The notes beneath the pieces are model-generated. The model searched no databases. It saw nothing but the letters and a program-made list of their open reading frames with translations, and was not told where the DNA came from. Positions 62,869 to 64,000 of a DNA stretch of 64,000 bases are shown piece after piece (within the stretch, counting starts at the first letter, position 1; every line of letters begins with the position of its first letter). Both the position numbers and the translations under genes were made by a program. The stretch comes from Paragonimus westermani (Eukaryota > Platyhelminthes > Trematoda > Plagiorchiida > Troglotrematidae), in contig QNGE01000146.1 of NCBI GenBank assembly GCA_008508345.1, positions 143,058-207,057 of the forward strand. The letters are read 5' to 3'.

Positions 62869-63052
62869 TCCAGTCACTTTGGACGCAATGTCTCAGTTCC
62901 GTTATGTGGCGACAGCCATTAAATGTCATTCTGCCTTCCAACGATCCTTCCCATATGTCTCTCGTATTTATCCCAGATCATATCGATCCAAGCGGCTACT
63001 GAATAGTGGTGTGAGTAGTATGTTGCGACCGTCTATCCCCACTACACACGGT
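62869..63052. repeat. Dispersed repeat, copy 2
   Basis: Full-length match to 1-182, same orientation. It begins CTCCAGTC and the last shared block is GACCGTCTATCCCCACTACA. On the left, similarity starts sharply at 62869, which suggests a real repeat end there. Confidence 0.75.
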
Positions 63053-64000
63053 TTAGCAAATTTTATTTTGCAGCAATTAAATTTAAGTTTCTCAATTTGG
63101 AAGGACAGGCCAACATGTGATTTCAGCATAACTGATTAGTAGGCCATAGAAGGAGCATTATTTATCGGATCGTTTGTGGGCGTCACCTTCTCGTAAACTA
63201 AGGACAAATGACATTTTCTAAGGTCATAAGTCTAATGAGACTCCGGGCAACTAAGGTGCAATCAAGATGACCGGACGAAACCTGAACAAACCATAGATCC
63301 TTTTTTTATCTGTTCAAAAATGTGAATGTTTGCGAAATGTTATGAGAATTCAATACTTTGTCTGGCAAGAGTTTTATGGGCCTCAGATAATTTAAGCAAG
63401 GTATATCGGTGAAGGTTTTGTCTCCACACCAGCACAACGACCGGCACACAAGCAGAACACCCACGTTACAACAATTGACTTGCTTGTTATTGTACATCGG
63501 TTTGTCACGACCCCGCGATTTCACTGAGCAACCTGCGGTATGATGCGCAAAATAGTTCCGAAACTCAGATACATACTGTACTTAGTCTACTGAAAATGTT
63601 TACATAGTGTATATTGTCCGATTGTTTGCCCGAATGCCATTCAACTTTGTGGCGCGAACCAGAATTATACACTTTCGGTTTACTGATTCGTCATCAATTT
63701 GTCCTTAACTTCTCTAGCTGAATTGCGTATCGGCGTTATCTGTAGCTCTATGAGAGACCAGTTGTGCAATTCGGTGAACAAATAGCCGGTTTCTGCTCTC
63801 ATTGACCTATTTCGCTGCGCGTCTTAAAAATTCTCATTTGGGAAGAATGACATAGTACACCGTATGCCGAAAGTTAGATATAAATTGGACCTTGATTCAA
63901 ATTAAACAGCATAATGAGGAGGTTGTGTTACTTTATTGATTGCCGCCACCCAAGAAAAGTACTTAACCCTGCAAATTATAGGTTATTCAGTTTTTCCGTG
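63053..64000. other. No gene seen
   Basis: No coding, repeat or RNA feature could be supported. Confidence 0.45.

Noticed and set aside
1..64000. CRISPR arrays, operons, phage or bacterial genes
   Set aside because: No regularly spaced repeats, no dense co-directional genes and no bacterial protein families. The window is eukaryotic.

Overview
This window looks like nuclear DNA of a flatworm, most likely a trematode (fluke). It is A+T-rich. It has no bacterial gene layout: no dense co-directional genes and no ribosome-binding sites. Open frames are short, and the coding signal comes as short pieces bounded by GT/AG splice sites. The recognisable mobile elements are a Penelope-like element (PLE), an RTE-type LINE, a possible R2-type element, a possible Ty3/gypsy solo LTR and a short unit with a CTGATGA...GAAAC core. 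All of these are typical of fluke genomes. No species can be named from the sequence alone. One ambiguous base (N, 47825) shows this is draft assembly.

Layout. 1-182: a dispersed repeat that recurs at 62869-63052. 5233-7641: a perfect 424-bp inverted repeat around a 1.56-kb core. 8.2-8.4 kb and 18.7 kb: copies of the CTGATGA...GAAAC unit. 9253-9896 (-): a decayed LINE reverse transcriptase. 14-17.8 kb: possible host exons on both strands. 18.9-24.75 kb (+): the best multi-exon host gene model, a possible small membrane protein ending in TAA next to AATAAA. 24.75-42 kb: almost empty, with a tRNA-like relic (31.7 kb) and two possible exons (30.3 and 36.1 kb). 42.05-43.21 kb: two diverged inverted copies of one sequence, each with an open frame; a third copy lies at 52.8-53.0 kb. 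45.8-46.5 kb: an R2-like fragment next to a PLE fragment on the other strand. 55.4-62.4 kb (+): possible exons interrupted by a possible solo LTR (58.9-59.4 kb) and the main PLE copy (59.7-61.2 kb).

Reliability. The Penelope-like element, the LINE fragment, the inverted repeat and the dispersed repeats are well supported by direct comparison. The exon calls rest only on splice-site strength, open frame and, for one gene, phase agreement across five junctions. No host protein was recognised with confidence. By a rough calculation for A+T-rich DNA, isolated open frames of about 60-150 residues are expected by chance in 64 kb, so most were left out. The window shows no operon, CRISPR array, rRNA, intact tRNA or complete mobile element.
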